Of a stretch of 64,000 nt of DNA, positions 13,641 to 24,289 are shown piece by piece (positions within the stretch are counted from its first letter, which is position 1; each line of letters begins with the position of its first letter). This stretch comes from Bathymodiolus brooksi. Lineage: Eukaryota > Mollusca > Bivalvia > Mytilida > Modiolidae. The notes beneath the pieces are model-generated. The model was not told the DNA's origin. It saw only the letters and a list, made by a program, of their open reading frames with translations, and did no database searches. The translations under genes and the position numbers were made by a program. The stretch is from the NCBI GenBank assembly GCA_963680875.1, contig OY804579.1, positions 49,626,536 through 49,690,535 on the forward strand, in the 5' to 3' direction.

Positions 13641-14018
13641 TTTAGTAATTGAAACTTTAATACAAATCGAAAGGTGTTAGATTTATCTAAAATAATATTT
13701 TACATGAATCCTTATGGGAATAATCAAATGAACTGTCAAAAAGATACAATACTGTGGATATTTATTACAGTTTTTACATGTGTGTATTAAATTAGATACC
13801 TATGTTTTCATTGTGTTGTATGTTTACGGTATCGAATGTGCTAATCTACGATAAATATTTATTGATTCATTGCAAAGTAAATGATTATGTTGTACAATTG
13901 TTGGGTAATAATTTATTATCAATAGTGAGTGGTTTGTTTGTTGATTATATAATATTGCTCCGTTATTCCACAAAGTATATCATAATGTAGTAATTATAGA
14001 ACTTTAAGTTCATATCCC
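13641..14018. other. AT-rich single-copy-looking DNA
   Basis: AT-rich sequence immediately right of the array. Only a 62-codon open frame (13802-13990) without recognisable motifs is present. I see nothing I can support as a gene. Confidence 0.6.
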
Positions 14019-14270
14019 TGCATAGATCCCGAGGTGTACTCGATAGAACCTAATGTGATAAAGTTTGTCAGTGACTTACTGCATCTCGGTTCTTTTCTCC
14101 TGTTTCCTCCACCAATAAAACTGACCGCTACGATATAACAACAATATTTCAGTTATATCGTGGCGATCAGTTTTATTGATGAAGGAAACCGGAATACCAG
14201 GAGAAAACCAGCAACCTGCCACATATGCGGAGTTCGAACACACAAATTTAGTGGTGATAGTCACTGATTG
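14019..14270. mobile_element. Two SINE-A copies fused tail-to-tail (palindrome)
   Basis: The left half (14019-14139) is a SINE-A body on the plus strand and the right half (14140-14270) is another on the minus strand. Their junction forms an inverted repeat with 38-bp arms at 14102-14139 and 14152-14189 around a 12-base loop. The arms differ at four positions, all transitions. The right half contains a B-box-like GAGTTCGAACAC on its coding side. Both copies lack the (AATC)n tail seen at 20357, so the join removed the tails. Confidence 0.8.
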
Positions 14271-14586
14271 CATATGTAGTTCCAACTATCATACGATCAC
14301 GATCACGACGGCCCCCATAAATAAAGATGTAGTGATTGCTAACACGTATTGCTTCTTAGTTTTACTGCAGTGTCCACAAACATCCATATCCATATTCATA
14401 TCAATTTTGTCCTCAATTATTGATTATGATTATGTTTGAGATGGGTATTTGAGACAAGTACTCTTCGAGATAAAATAACATTTTTCAAACTGTCGAAGTG
14501 TAAATAATACACCGGCTGCACAAATATATCAACCAATCAAATTCCAGGATACATATAAATGAAGTAATTATTATATTATAGGGTTA

Positions 14587-14694
14587 TTGCACTAATATTG
14601 AGGAATATTGTCCCGAGCAGTATATCATATTGCACGAGCTTGCGAGTGAATATTGATATACTGCGAGGAACAATATTCCTCAATATTAGTGCAA
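14587..14694. repeat. Inverted repeat (foldback), about 45-bp arms
   Basis: TTGCACTAATATTGAGGAAT at 14587 is mirrored by its reverse complement ending at 14694. Inner arms GCAGTATATCA and TGATATACTGC continue the stem, leaving a loop of about 17 bases (GCACGAGCTTGCGAGTG). A small bulge separates the two stem parts. The design is similar to the palindromes at 22591-22865. Confidence 0.85.
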
Positions 14695-14699
14695 CATGT

Positions 14700-15685
14700 A
14701 TTCACATATAATTCCGTCATCTTGTTTATCTCTCATCTGCTTGCGTGCAAATATCGTTTTACTCGGAACCTCTCTAGTGTGTACCAAACTTTAAGGAGAA
14801 AGAATGGAATGCAATGATCGGTCAAGATGCAATATTTTTTAACTCATTCGAAAATGCTCTACTTTTTTGGTATACAAATGTATTTATAAAGGAAAACTAG
14901 TGAAAATATCGGAATATATTGCATTTTTATTTTACAAAGAAATCTACATGAAATATTTGATATTATATTATAAAAATATTTATTCTGCTGTTGTATGTTT
15001 TGTTCTCTTCCTGTCGTTCATAAAATATTACTGTCGATTTGCTCAGAATATTATTTAATTATTTCAGAATGGTTTTACAGAGCGTTGATCATCAGTCTGA
15101 CGCCTATATCTATCATGACATTGTTATCCTGCTGCTCATTGATGTTCACAGTTTTCTGGCTTTGAGTGTTTGCTCATTTATCCTTCAGTCAAAACGTTTT
15201 ATGATACCTCAGCCTACCATGGTTAAGCAATGTAGCCTGGAAGACATTTTCTTTTCTCAATTTAGTGGCCAGTTAGAAGTCTTCATATCACTAGTAATCC
15301 AAACGTCAGACATATGTATCGTGGACAATTGTGACAATACATTCAATTGCTGTCTATCACCGTGTGTGTACTCATTCATCGAATTGTATGTTGTTTATAT
15401 CGTGTCGATTTCATCGCGCACAAGAAGAAATCATATACAATGTAATTGTCGTAAGATTTTAATGTGATTTCATTTTATTGTATTCAGTTGAATGTTCCAT
15501 GCGTTTGTCAAAGTGTATATAATATGTTCAAATAAATATCATTTATATAATAGTTTTGTGTATATCATTTAGTTTCTAAGATATGTCTAAAATACGCATT
15601 ATGTGTGGCAATATGAACTGGGTATAAAACAAGTCTTTAAAAGCAAGCTGAGACGCTCATGCGTATGCTTGATTTAATTTGTTGC
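14700..15685. other. AT-rich DNA with an unassigned open frame
   Basis: Mostly AT-rich. An open frame of 142 codons runs at 15039-15467 on the plus strand. It has several hydrophobic stretches and scattered cysteines but no motif I recognise, so it may be chance. Nothing else is supportable here. Confidence 0.4.
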
Positions 15686-15689
15686 CGGT

Positions 15690-15878
15690 GTCCTATAGTA
15701 GTTTTTCCCCCTAGCCATTTTCCCCCCGGAAAACTAACTATGTAGCCATTTTTCCCCCGGAAAAATGACTATATCATTGAACATAGCCATTTTTCCCCCC
15801 AGTTTTCGACAGGGGGAAAAGTGGCTATATAGTAGAATTTCCCCCCGGAAAAATGGCTATATAGTCAATTTCCCCCCT
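15690..15878. repeat. G/C-tract repeat cluster (copy 1)
   Basis: Short units combine CCCCCC or GGGGG tracts with GGAAAAATGGCTATATAGT in both orientations, so the cluster can fold on itself. It begins with CCTATAGTAGTTTTTCCCCC. The same starting phrase and units recur at 21440-21672, so this is a dispersed family. Confidence 0.75.
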
Positions 15879-16754
15879 CGTCTTAACATAACCCTGACTT
15901 CAACGTAAACTTACCCAACCAAGACCTTTAAAGTATGCCAACTCTAGGCTAAACCTTACCCTACACTTAGACCTAATCCTCACCGAATGCCTCGGTCCAA
16001 CACTATCCCTAAGCCTAGGCCTTAACTTAATCCTAATTTTAAACCTTACCTTAAACCTAGCCTAATCGTAGGTCGAACTCACAACGCGAATGTGAAGGTA
16101 TGGTAAACTTAAAGGCAAGTTTTCCGACGGCGAAATGAACGACCGTTTTACAGTTCTCGCAAGGTCACCAGTCTTGTTGGGGGGGGGGGGAGCCCGATAT
16201 TCCAAGTTGGAAAATCGGCGAAACCCTGAGCTAGGGAAGGTGCATTCGCGTTTTAGTTTCGTCTTTCAAAAACCAAAGGCAAAGTCTAACATACTATAGT
16301 CACTCTAGTTAATCGTATTTCAGTCCGTGACAAATACGCACATTTAGGTACTAATTTCCTAACTGCATAGATTTAGGTATAGTTCTCAGGGGTCTTATTG
16401 CATATATTCGGGTACAGGGTACATTTAAATGCATATCCCGTCAAATTTTGTCCAAGTACACAACGCTTTTTCCTTGCGTTACAAACGGATTGAAAAATTT
16501 CACAATGCGAACTTCTTTGAAAACGCCATATTTGCAAGTATCGTCAACTACGATTGGTCAATAATCAAATGCATTATTCAATCCATCTCATACCAAAAAT
16601 GTAAAAGAATATAACGGATTGAAAAAAAAGTATAGCGGTGCGAACCTCTTCGAAAACACCTTTCGTCAAAAAAAATAATTTCATCAATGATGCATATCTT
16701 GACACATACGAAAAATTCTTTTCTGAATACTTCTAATTCTCATATTATATGCAT
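15879..16754. other. CCTAA-rich degenerate tract and unassigned DNA
   Basis: 15885-16080 is C-strand-biased with many loose CCTAA, CCTTA and ACCTTA words but no run of perfect telomere hexamers. A 12-base G tract lies at 16179-16190. 16260-16754 has no recognisable gene. Confidence 0.5.
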
Positions 16755-16934
16755 GTGGATGTAGTCGAGTGGTCTAGGGCGCTGGACGTAAGGCTAAGCG
16801 AATGGTGCTGCAGTGTAACAATGGTGTGGGTTCAAATCCCGTCGAAGGAAGAACAAAAATTTGACAGCTCTAAAATCTAATTCTAACACTGTTTGGTTTA
16901 ATTTTCAGACGTATATATATATATATATATATAT
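16755..16934 (+). mobile_element. SINE-B (tRNA-derived, Leu/Ser-like head)
   Basis: A tRNA-like head carries a pol III A-box TGGTCTAGGGCGCTGG at 16770-16785 and a B-box GGTTCAAATCCC at 16829-16840. The A-to-B distance is longer than in most tRNAs and recalls type-II (Leu/Ser) tRNAs. A body follows with TTCTAACACTGTTTGGTTTA and TTTTCAGACG, ending in a (TA)n tract at 16912-16934. The body motif recurs at 45012-45055, supporting a dispersed SINE over a functional tRNA. The 3' half does not pair into a clean acceptor stem by eye. Confidence 0.75.
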
Positions 16935-17283
16935 TATTTGGAAATCTACTCCTTTACAACGGGGGCAACCACTACCGGGGTAATAGTGGCTGCGTCCATT
17001 AGATACAAAGTTATATTTACAAATGACACATAGTATAAAAGCGAAAATATGTAGAATAAAATGTTCATAGTGTGAAATTAGTATTTCAATATAAGTATAT
17101 TATATATTTGGCAATACATAAAAAGTCATCATATACATAAAACTAAAAAAATCTACATAATGTATAAAACATGTCTTAAAGTAAAATACAGACAATAGTT
17201 GAATACAAACATACATGAATAAAATAAGTGATATCTATAAAAATAATAGAAAAAAGAAACAACAAGTTAAGTCATAAAACATT
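16935..17283. other. AT-rich spacer, possible LINE 3' UTR
   Basis: AT-rich sequence downstream (minus strand sense) of the LINE fragment at 17284-18360. It could be its 3' untranslated region. No other feature seen. Confidence 0.35.
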
Positions 17284-18360
17284 TCATTGTGCTAAAATGA
17301 TATTTCTTTCATGGTATAACTTCTTTAAAAGATTTCTTCCAATTACATCTAAATACATGCCTTCAATTTCATTTATATAAAAACCACAATCTCCAATCAA
17401 CAATTTAATTTTTATATAATTAGGTAGGTCCACGAAATCAAGTTCCACAGTGTTAAACGAGATATCATTTAAAAGAGGCCTTCTTATTTTTTCTAATGCA
17501 GGACATAACAAGAGGAAATGACATGCATCTTCTACTACATTACAGTCACATAGAGAGCATTTGTTACTGTTTTTTAAACTCATTTTGTTTAACAAATTAT
17601 TTAAGCACAGCGAATTGGTTCGACAAAGAAGTTTAAGTCTAGATCCCTCAAAATCTCTCATATCTTCGAGATAGGGTTGCTTCCCTTTGTGTCTATAGAA
17701 TGTAATATAGTCACGGAGAGAACTTTTACTCATGATTTCATTTCTTTGTTTTGTGGAGGAAAATTGACCCATAAAAGCATTAAACCTTTCTTTGTTAAGG
17801 TCGTTTACATGATACAAATAGTCAAGTCCTACTGATTCAAATACGGTTTGCAAAGCAGGTAAGTAGTCCCAAGCATGAGCGGAAAGAGCGTGCATCTCAT
17901 CAAAAACTATCTTGCAGAGTCTTTTATTTGGTAAGTTATTTATATAAGAAAAATATGAGGCTCTCTGTCTATTCAAAAAATCATTGATAGGTTCCCACCC
18001 AAGCTCGATAAGAAGAGCCGCTTTAGACATATTCACCTTTGTTTTCATTATGATCTTCGCCGCTCGAAATTGTATGCTACTTAACAAATCTTCGTTTTCT
18101 TTAGAGGATGTAAGCCAAGCTCCACATCAATGTGAAATTGAAGGTCGGAGAACTGAATTCCATAACGCGTCTCCGAACTCAACACGATTAAGATTGCCGT
18201 GTTCAGCAAGAATACGGGACATGAAATTAATTTTGTTATCCATATTATCTTTGATATACGTTTGGACATGATAGTTTGATTTCAGAGTTCTTGTTACATA
18301 TACTCCCATATATTTATATTCCATATGCATACCCTTAAAGTCCAAAAAGCCCACCTGTGG
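17284..18360 (-). pseudogene. Non-LTR retrotransposon (LINE) ORF2 C-terminal fragment
   Basis: One reading frame runs through the segment with a single in-frame TGA near 18127. Upstream of it the peptide has the pattern EYKYMGVYV...KINFMSRILAEHG...LWNSVLRP, typical of the region after the reverse-transcriptase core in LINEs. Downstream come a tract resembling LINE thumb/connection sequence (SIQFRAAKIIMK...LIELGW) and a C-terminal CCHC-like knuckle, CSLCDC...HFLLLC, ending near residue 230 of the 267-codon part. The catalytic RT motifs and endonuclease are missing, so the copy is 5'-truncated, as expected for target-primed insertion. Clade not assigned. Confidence 0.8.
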
Positions 18361-18520
18361 AAATTACATTTTGCATAAGGGTCATAAGGTGTTGTTTTGC
18401 CAGGTGAGCGATTCAGGCTCCTGGGAGCATCTAGTTTATATTTACATCTAAAGATATAATTGTACATACGTTATTTTTTTTCAGAAATTGCGTTAAGTGA
18501 AGTTCTAGTCACTCACTCAC

Positions 18521-20069
18521 GAGACTTGGGGTCAATTACCTTCAAATGTAATCGATTACATTACAATTACTTTGCAATTTTCATGATTACATTACATTAC
18601 GATTACATAAATTTTTAAATGTAATCGATTAAATTACAATCACTTTGTAAATGCAATCGATTACACTACTGATTACATGTAATGTCATGACAACCAATAC
18701 ATTAGTGTTTTATGCTATTTTGTCGCGTATGCATCTGTCCAATATCTCGTATATGTTTTAATGTATTTCTTAATCAGAACTATGAATTACAATTCAGTTG
18801 TAATGTGATCATTACATGCAATAACAAACAGTACATTGTAAATTATAAACAGCAATTCTCATTTTCCTATTATTCATAAAATATGTCTTCTCTTATATAT
18901 GACCAATATTGATTCCATCTTATACTATTAGTAAATATTATAACATACATTTGCACATTTTAATAATATATATCAAATAATTTCAAACATATCCTGTGAA
19001 AGTCTATTGGGGATAACAAACTAGCACTTGATTACCTGATCAAATTTGTAATTAAAGTATTATTTATGACACCAAATCACCATTACTAAATTTCACACCA
19101 TTTGAATGTTTGTCCTTGATATATAATTCAGAAGACAAAAAAACAAAAATCATTCTGATTCTAAAAACTTGCTTAAAAATGTACATAATTTCTCAGTCTA
19201 AATATGAAAACTAAATCCTCAATTTATGTAAATAGGTTTTATAAAATATCCATTACAAGTTGCATAGTAACCCACAAGTAATGAAAACATTATCATATAA
19301 TCCAATATTAAAAGGAAAATCAGCACCAAAATAAAAAGCAGAAATATCACATATATCTGAATATCAGATACAAGCCCCATTAGATTATTCTTTAAAAAAA
19401 AATCCAAAATTTTACAAATATTACAACTTGCTATTTATCGGTTAATTTGTAATATACATGTATGTACGAGCATCATAAATAAATGTTTCTGAAAATTATA
19501 ATTTACATTTTGCTTTTTATATAATATCTTTATTGAAATTTACATCTCTTTTTAATCTTGTATAAGAAATCTTCATGAGATACCTATGTTTTGGTTTATA
19601 TAAAATATTTCTTTATCTTATGCGAATCATGAGGACATGGTGATAGTCTTTCATAGAAGCAAGCAATTTCATATATGAAATCTTGAAAGTTGTGTCAGAT
19701 AATTTAAAATTTTAGAGCTTGTTGTGTTTTACACAAACCGACAAACTTTTCACTGAATTTTTGAAACCCTAAAGAATTTGAAATTGAGATATTATTTGTT
19801 TGGATATCAAGTCTTTGAAGTCATAATTTATAATTAATATTTTGTGTAGCTGTGATAGTTTTGATTGTTTCAGTTAAGACAAAATAAGTCCAAATGATGA
19901 AAAGTAATCTAAATGTAATCAGAAAGTAACCATGATTACAGGGTCAATTACATTACATTACCTGTAATCTAAAAAATGTCCGATTACAGATTACATTCGA
20001 TTACATGAAAAATGTAATCGATTACAACACAACCGATTACGATTACAAATTACGATTACCCCATGTCTG
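18521..20069. mobile_element. Non-autonomous hAT-like DNA transposon
   Basis: The element is flanked by an exact 8-bp duplication, TCACTCAC, at 18513-18520 and 20070-20077. Ends are inverted: GAGACTTGGGG at the left and, read inward from the right, CAGACATGGGG. Just inside both ends lie dense subterminal repeats of GATTACA and TGTAATCGATTACA words (18540-18690 and 19890-20060). There is no transposase frame inside (largest open frame about 62 codons). An 8-bp duplication and CAG-type ends are hallmarks of hAT elements. Caution: the duplication lies in CACT-rich sequence, so part of the match could be chance. Confidence 0.75.
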
Positions 20070-20250
20070 TCACTCACTCACTCAATGATAAAAGAGGAAA
20101 CAATTTTCGGTGAGAATTAAGATTGCATTATTAGACTGAAATATTCCATTTTCCATCAAATATAGAAAATCAATATACCCCGTAATTGTACATACGTTAA
20201 TTTGTAAGATTTCTGTTAGTTGATAAATCTAAAGATGTAATTGTACATAC

Positions 20251-20254
<4 letters not shown>

Positions 20255-20303
<49 letters not shown>

Positions 20304-20346
20304 CGCGCGCGTACGCACGCACGCACGCACTCACTCACTCACTCAC
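20255..20346. repeat. Compound microsatellite (TC)n, CG-rich, (CACG)n, (CACT)n
   Basis: A (TC)n run at 20255-20300 passes into GCTCGCGCGCG, then ACGC repeats and ACTC repeats up to about 20346. It directly precedes a SINE-A tail. Confidence 0.95.
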
Positions 20347-20356
20347 TGAAAATTCA

Positions 20357-20634
20357 ATTGATTGATTGATTGATTGATTTGATTTTTGGTGTTTTAACGC
20401 CACTTTCAACAATATTTCAGCAATATCATGGCGACCAGTTTTAGTGGTGGAGGAAGCCGGAGTACCCGGAGAGAACCACCGATCATGGGCAAGCAACTGG
20501 TAAGCTTTATCACTTGCGGCTGCGAGTCGAGTGCACCCTTTTTGTAATTTACAAAGCCGGGCGCGAACCCACGCCGTATTGGTGATAGGCTTGTATGAGT
20601 TGTTAGATCCAACGACCTAACTCATTGAGCAAAA
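20357..20634 (-). mobile_element. SINE-A (tRNA-derived), near full length
   Basis: Read on the minus strand, a tRNA-like head has an A-box TGAGTTAGGTCGTTGGAT (20607-20624) and a B-box GGGTTCGCGCC (20560-20570). A conserved body follows (including CACTCGACTCGCAGC and TTGCTGAAATATTGTTG) and an (AATC)n tail (20357-20381 on the plus strand as ATTG repeats). Other copies are at 61203-61466, 57057-57254, 14019-14270 and a tail fragment at 58109. The simple-repeat tail and pol III boxes support a SINE. Confidence 0.88.
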
Positions 20635-21439
20635 TTCAATTGAACATTCATATATTTGAACTTAGCTAGGTTGTGTAAATATTTTTCTTGCAATCTGAAG
20701 AGGTAGTAGAAAGCTTAAAACAGTGTCTCAGAATTTTAATACAGAGTCTGTTTTTTTTCAATGAAGTTATTTCGAATTTTAAGGTAAAGTAACAAATTAC
20801 GTGAATAACTTCAAACGTGATTTATTTTTACACAAGACCATGTTTTAAAAAATATGTGACATAAATAGGACTGCATGGTCGGTTCTGGAATACTGGATTC
20901 CTTGGTGAACGTTTATATAATTTTCAGGAAAGGAACTGGTGGTGACTTGGTCTAAATAATTTTTAGCCCTTAAAAGGGCTGTTGTAGCACCAAAAAAGGA
21001 CTGTTCAATAATTTTTTAGTTCGCCTCAACGACGTTGAGAAAATTTATTGGAGTACCATCGGCGTCCATGTGCGCGTCAGCGTCAGCGTTCCCGCCCACT
21101 CTCATATCTCAGCAACTATTAGTTGTAGGATCATGTTAACTTGAATGTAGATGCATCTGGGATGGTAGGTCAGAGTCAAGGCAAAAGTAGGTCACTTTGA
21201 CCCACATTTCGCGCTTCAATTACTTGCGAAACGTGGTGGGGTATCATATAATGTCCCATTAGATGCCCTATTTTTTGCTTTTGGGAAACCCTATTCAAAG
21301 TCATTTGGATCATCCATGTACAAGCTACTTGGCTAGTAAACCCATCGACACTAATAGTCGACCAAAAGTGGCACTGGCAAGTGGTAGTAAAATTTAACAG
21401 AGCAACTAAGTTGAATATACAAGCCATTTTCAGACGGGG
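20635..21439. other. Unassigned, possibly repeat-derived
   Basis: Noncoding. 21010-21250 contains GTCAGCGTCAGCG and a run (CATATCTCAGCAACTATTAG) of a style I associate with bivalve dispersed repeats, but I cannot show a second copy in this window. Confidence 0.35.
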
Positions 21440-21672
21440 GCTACTATGTAGTCATTCTTTCGGGGGGAAATCCTACTATATAGCCATTCTTCCGGGGGGA
21501 ATTCCACTATATAGCCAATTTTCCGGGGGGAAATCCTACTATATAGTCATTTTTCCGTGGGGGAAAACTGGCTATGGGGGGAAAATGGCTCTATAACGCT
21601 CCTATAGTAGTTTTTTCCCCTAACCATTTTTCCGGGGGGAAACCTGACTATGGGGGGAAAATGGCTCTATAA
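21440..21672. repeat. G-tract repeat cluster (copy 2)
   Basis: About six units of the form CCGGGGGGAAATCCTACTATATAG or its variant GGGGGGAAAATGGCTCTATAA. Related to 15690-15878, sharing CTATAGTAGTTTTTTCCCCT. It ends with CTATAACACCGG, the mirror of the CCGGTGTCCTATAG that opens copy 1. Confidence 0.75.
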
Positions 21673-22590
21673 CACCGGTTATCGAGGACCAGAATGTCCA
21701 GAATCAACTCGATTAACTAACTTTCATAAAAAAAAATAATAAATAATAATACACCTAAAAGTGAAGTTTTAAATCTATATTTGGGATAAAGTTTCCTTAA
21801 TGACATACCGGTAATTATTTTATCGGGATTTTTAGCAATATGATTCTGATTTTAAATCTTACAGGTCTTGTGTGTACTACGGAATGTCAAACCCACTGTT
21901 CCAATTAAACAAATCAGTTCTAGATTTAGATAAGGGTTTCCAATAATTATAGATTATCATCCTTCCCTCCCGCTATATCTACCTGCTGACTCCATAAGTA
22001 AAACTCGTATCAAGGTTCGTGTGAGCTGAGCTGGACTTATCAATAGTGAGCAGGAGTTATCACCAAATTCTCCCAACATTTAAACGATAATTCCTGTGAA
22101 GATGACAAAAGTAAATAAAATTCAGCAACACCATTAGCTAGTTAACATTTAATTTTTTAAACATACGGTATATCAAATTAGGAACTGTCGTGTCAGCAAT
22201 ATCAACAAACATCGTCCTACAAAAATGTACTTGTCACAATTCTTGATAACCTCTGCTGAGACGTCATAATTTTTACGTCTTAAGCGAGGTCGTGACCTTT
22301 ATGTTTTCTAATGCGGGACGGCATTGGTAAACATAACCGGTGAATTGCCGACTTTGATGTTTGTAATAAAAAAAAAACAATGAATATCACCATTAAAGGA
22401 AAAATTCAACAATCATAACATTTATATAAACCTGTAAAAATGAATGGTATATTTGCAAACTACTTATGAACTATGTTTTGGGGAAGCGTATTTTGAATAT
22501 TTTGAATCATGTGATTTTTCCCGCGAAAATACAAATATAGATGTATCCGTGTTTATGTTTGATTTAAGGATGATACACATGTCATCTGAA
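21673..22590. other. No recognisable gene
   Basis: AT-rich noncoding sequence with no open frame above about 67 codons and no repeat I can match. Confidence 0.5.
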
Positions 22591-22729
22591 TGTGAATATG
22601 ATTGATACTGAAAAATATCAGCCTGCTCGACAGAATATGAAGTTTGTGACTCGTGCGCTTCGCTCACTCGCCACCAAACTTCATATTCTGGCTCGGCAGG
22701 CTGATATTTTCGGTATCAATCAATTCACA
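22591..22729. repeat. Inverted repeat, about 55-bp arms
   Basis: Arms 22591-22645 and 22676-22729 pair with few mismatches around a 30-base spacer. The stem includes AATATCAGCCTGC and AGAATATGAAGTTT. The spacer itself is partly self-complementary (GACTCGTGCGC with CGCTCACTCG). Confidence 0.9.
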
Positions 22730-22746
22730 TCAAGATAACACATACT

Positions 22747-22865
22747 TAATACATGGCCTTTTTCATATTGCCCTTGTTATCAGCTCGAGACCTTGATATC
22801 GGCCACGAGGGACGATATCAGTCGAGGGCTGATGACAAAGGCAATATGAAAAAGGCCATGTATTA
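22747..22865. repeat. Inverted repeat, about 54-bp arms
   Basis: Arms 22747-22801 and 22813-22865, built around AATACATGGCCTTTTTCATA and its complement, with an 11-base loop. Sits 17 bp right of the previous palindrome. Confidence 0.9.
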
Positions 22866-22888
22866 ATCTATTTATCACATATTTTGCC

Positions 22889-22945
22889 AGGGCAGATAAC
22901 ATGTTATTGCCCTTCACAAGAGGGCAGATAACATGTTATTGCCCT
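22889..22945. repeat. Two copies of a 25-bp near-perfect palindrome
   Basis: AGGGCAGATAACATGTTATT followed by GCCCT occurs at 22889-22913 and again at 22921-22945. Each copy reads almost the same on both strands (GGGCARATAACATGTTATYGCCC pattern in part). A third related phrase, ATGTTATTGCCCCGGAGGC, follows at 22951. Confidence 0.9.
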
Positions 22946-22988
22946 CGTAAAATGTTATTGCCCCGGAGGCAAATAACACGCTGTAAAC

Positions 22989-23716
22989 GGTATTTATGGA
23001 GTCACTACATGCTACCCTTCAGGACACATATGATATAAAACTGATTTTCCAACCTTGCTTCTGGACGAAATTTTCATTTTTGCATGGTTTTCTCATAGAC
23101 AAGCTCTTAATATGTAAATTAATGACATATTCAAAGTGTTGTCTATATGCAACACTGTTATTGTATATATCGACCATAAATTTCCAAGATAAAATCGGAG
23201 ATAGAAAATAAAAAAAAATCCCCATAGTCAATATATTACAAAGTTATTGTAAATAGTGTTAGGTTTTATGTTGCCCCGGAGGCAAATAACACATGCAAAT
23301 TCGGCGTTATTTCAATAAAATATGTGATAACATCAAATAAAATTCAAAAAAATATTTCCATCAATAATTCTTATGTTCTTTGTCGATAATTATAAGTTCT
23401 CTTTTTATTACCTACAAACATTTATCAGTGGTAACATAAAACATAACACTATTTACAATAACTTTGTAATATATTGAATATGGGGAGATTTTTTTATTTT
23501 CTATCTCCGATTTTATCTTGGAAATTTATGGTCGATATATACAATAACAGTGTTACATATAGACAACACTTTGAATATGTCATTAATTTACATATTAAGA
23601 GCTTTTCTATGAGAAAACCATGCAAAAGTGAAAATTTCGTCCAGAAGCAAGGTTGGAAAATCAGTTTTATATCATATGTGTCCTGAAGGGTAGCATGTAG
23701 TGACTCCATAAATACC
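22989..23716. repeat. Large inverted repeat, 284-bp arms
   Basis: The left arm (22989-23272) and right arm (23433-23716) are reverse complements with few substitutions and equal length, separated by a 160-base spacer. The mirrored open frames on the two arms are by-products. A piece of the arm (CCAACCTTGCTTC...TTTTGCATGGTTTT...ACATAGACAAGCT) recurs at 34391-34460, so the arm derives from a dispersed repeat. GCCCCGGAGGCAAATAACAC abuts both the outer left and inner left ends (22966 and 23275). Confidence 0.93.
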
Positions 23717-24289
23717 GTCAAAAGTACAAATGGGTCGTTCTATTTTTAGAAATAGCCATTTCTATTTCTAGAACAAATTCAACTACCAGAGAAAGCATAT
23801 TTAAGTGTAAAATTCCTCTCTTTGAATACCACTGTATTGTCGATTGAAGAGACAAATAATGTAGTTTGTATGTTTTATCTGTGACATCTTAACAACCTTT
23901 TAAAGTCAATTTAATCATTAAAGCATGCAAGTTGGCAGCGTGCCAATTTTCCAAACAAGGAGAGGTAAATAGGGAATGATTTAGTATGGTGTTCCGAAAA
24001 GTTAATAACTTGTATGGTAACGCCTAAATTTGTTTCTTTTTGTTATTTTTATAGCAGACAGGGATAACATATTCAGTATGCATGCAGAAGGTGTTGCTTT
24101 GCAAATGAGTATTATAGTACTTTTTGGACAAATTAAAAGTGGTGATTTTAGAGACAAACGTGGGAAAATTTCTGACTGATAGTAGGATTTTTTCTGAAAA
24201 TAATCCACCAATACTGATTGGAACTCACATATTTATACTGAATCAATTACATAAAAATACTTGATGCATAATATCTGTGTTGTAGTTGG
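23717..24289. other. No recognisable gene
   Basis: AT-rich noncoding DNA between the inverted-repeat cluster and the tandem-core element. Nothing supportable seen. Confidence 0.5.

Noticed and set aside
15039..15467. 142-codon plus-strand frame
   Set aside because: No motif, no splice or promoter context; kept only as an unassigned frame.
15879..16080. CCTAA-rich tract as interstitial telomere
   Set aside because: No run of two or more perfect CCCTAA hexamers, only a loose C-strand bias.
16755..16860. Functional tRNA gene
   Set aside because: A-box and B-box are present but no acceptor stem was seen by eye and the body matches a dispersed tail at 45012, so a SINE is favoured.
23019..23721. 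Mirrored 70-75 codon frames on both strands
   Set aside because: Produced by the inverted repeat, not by genes.
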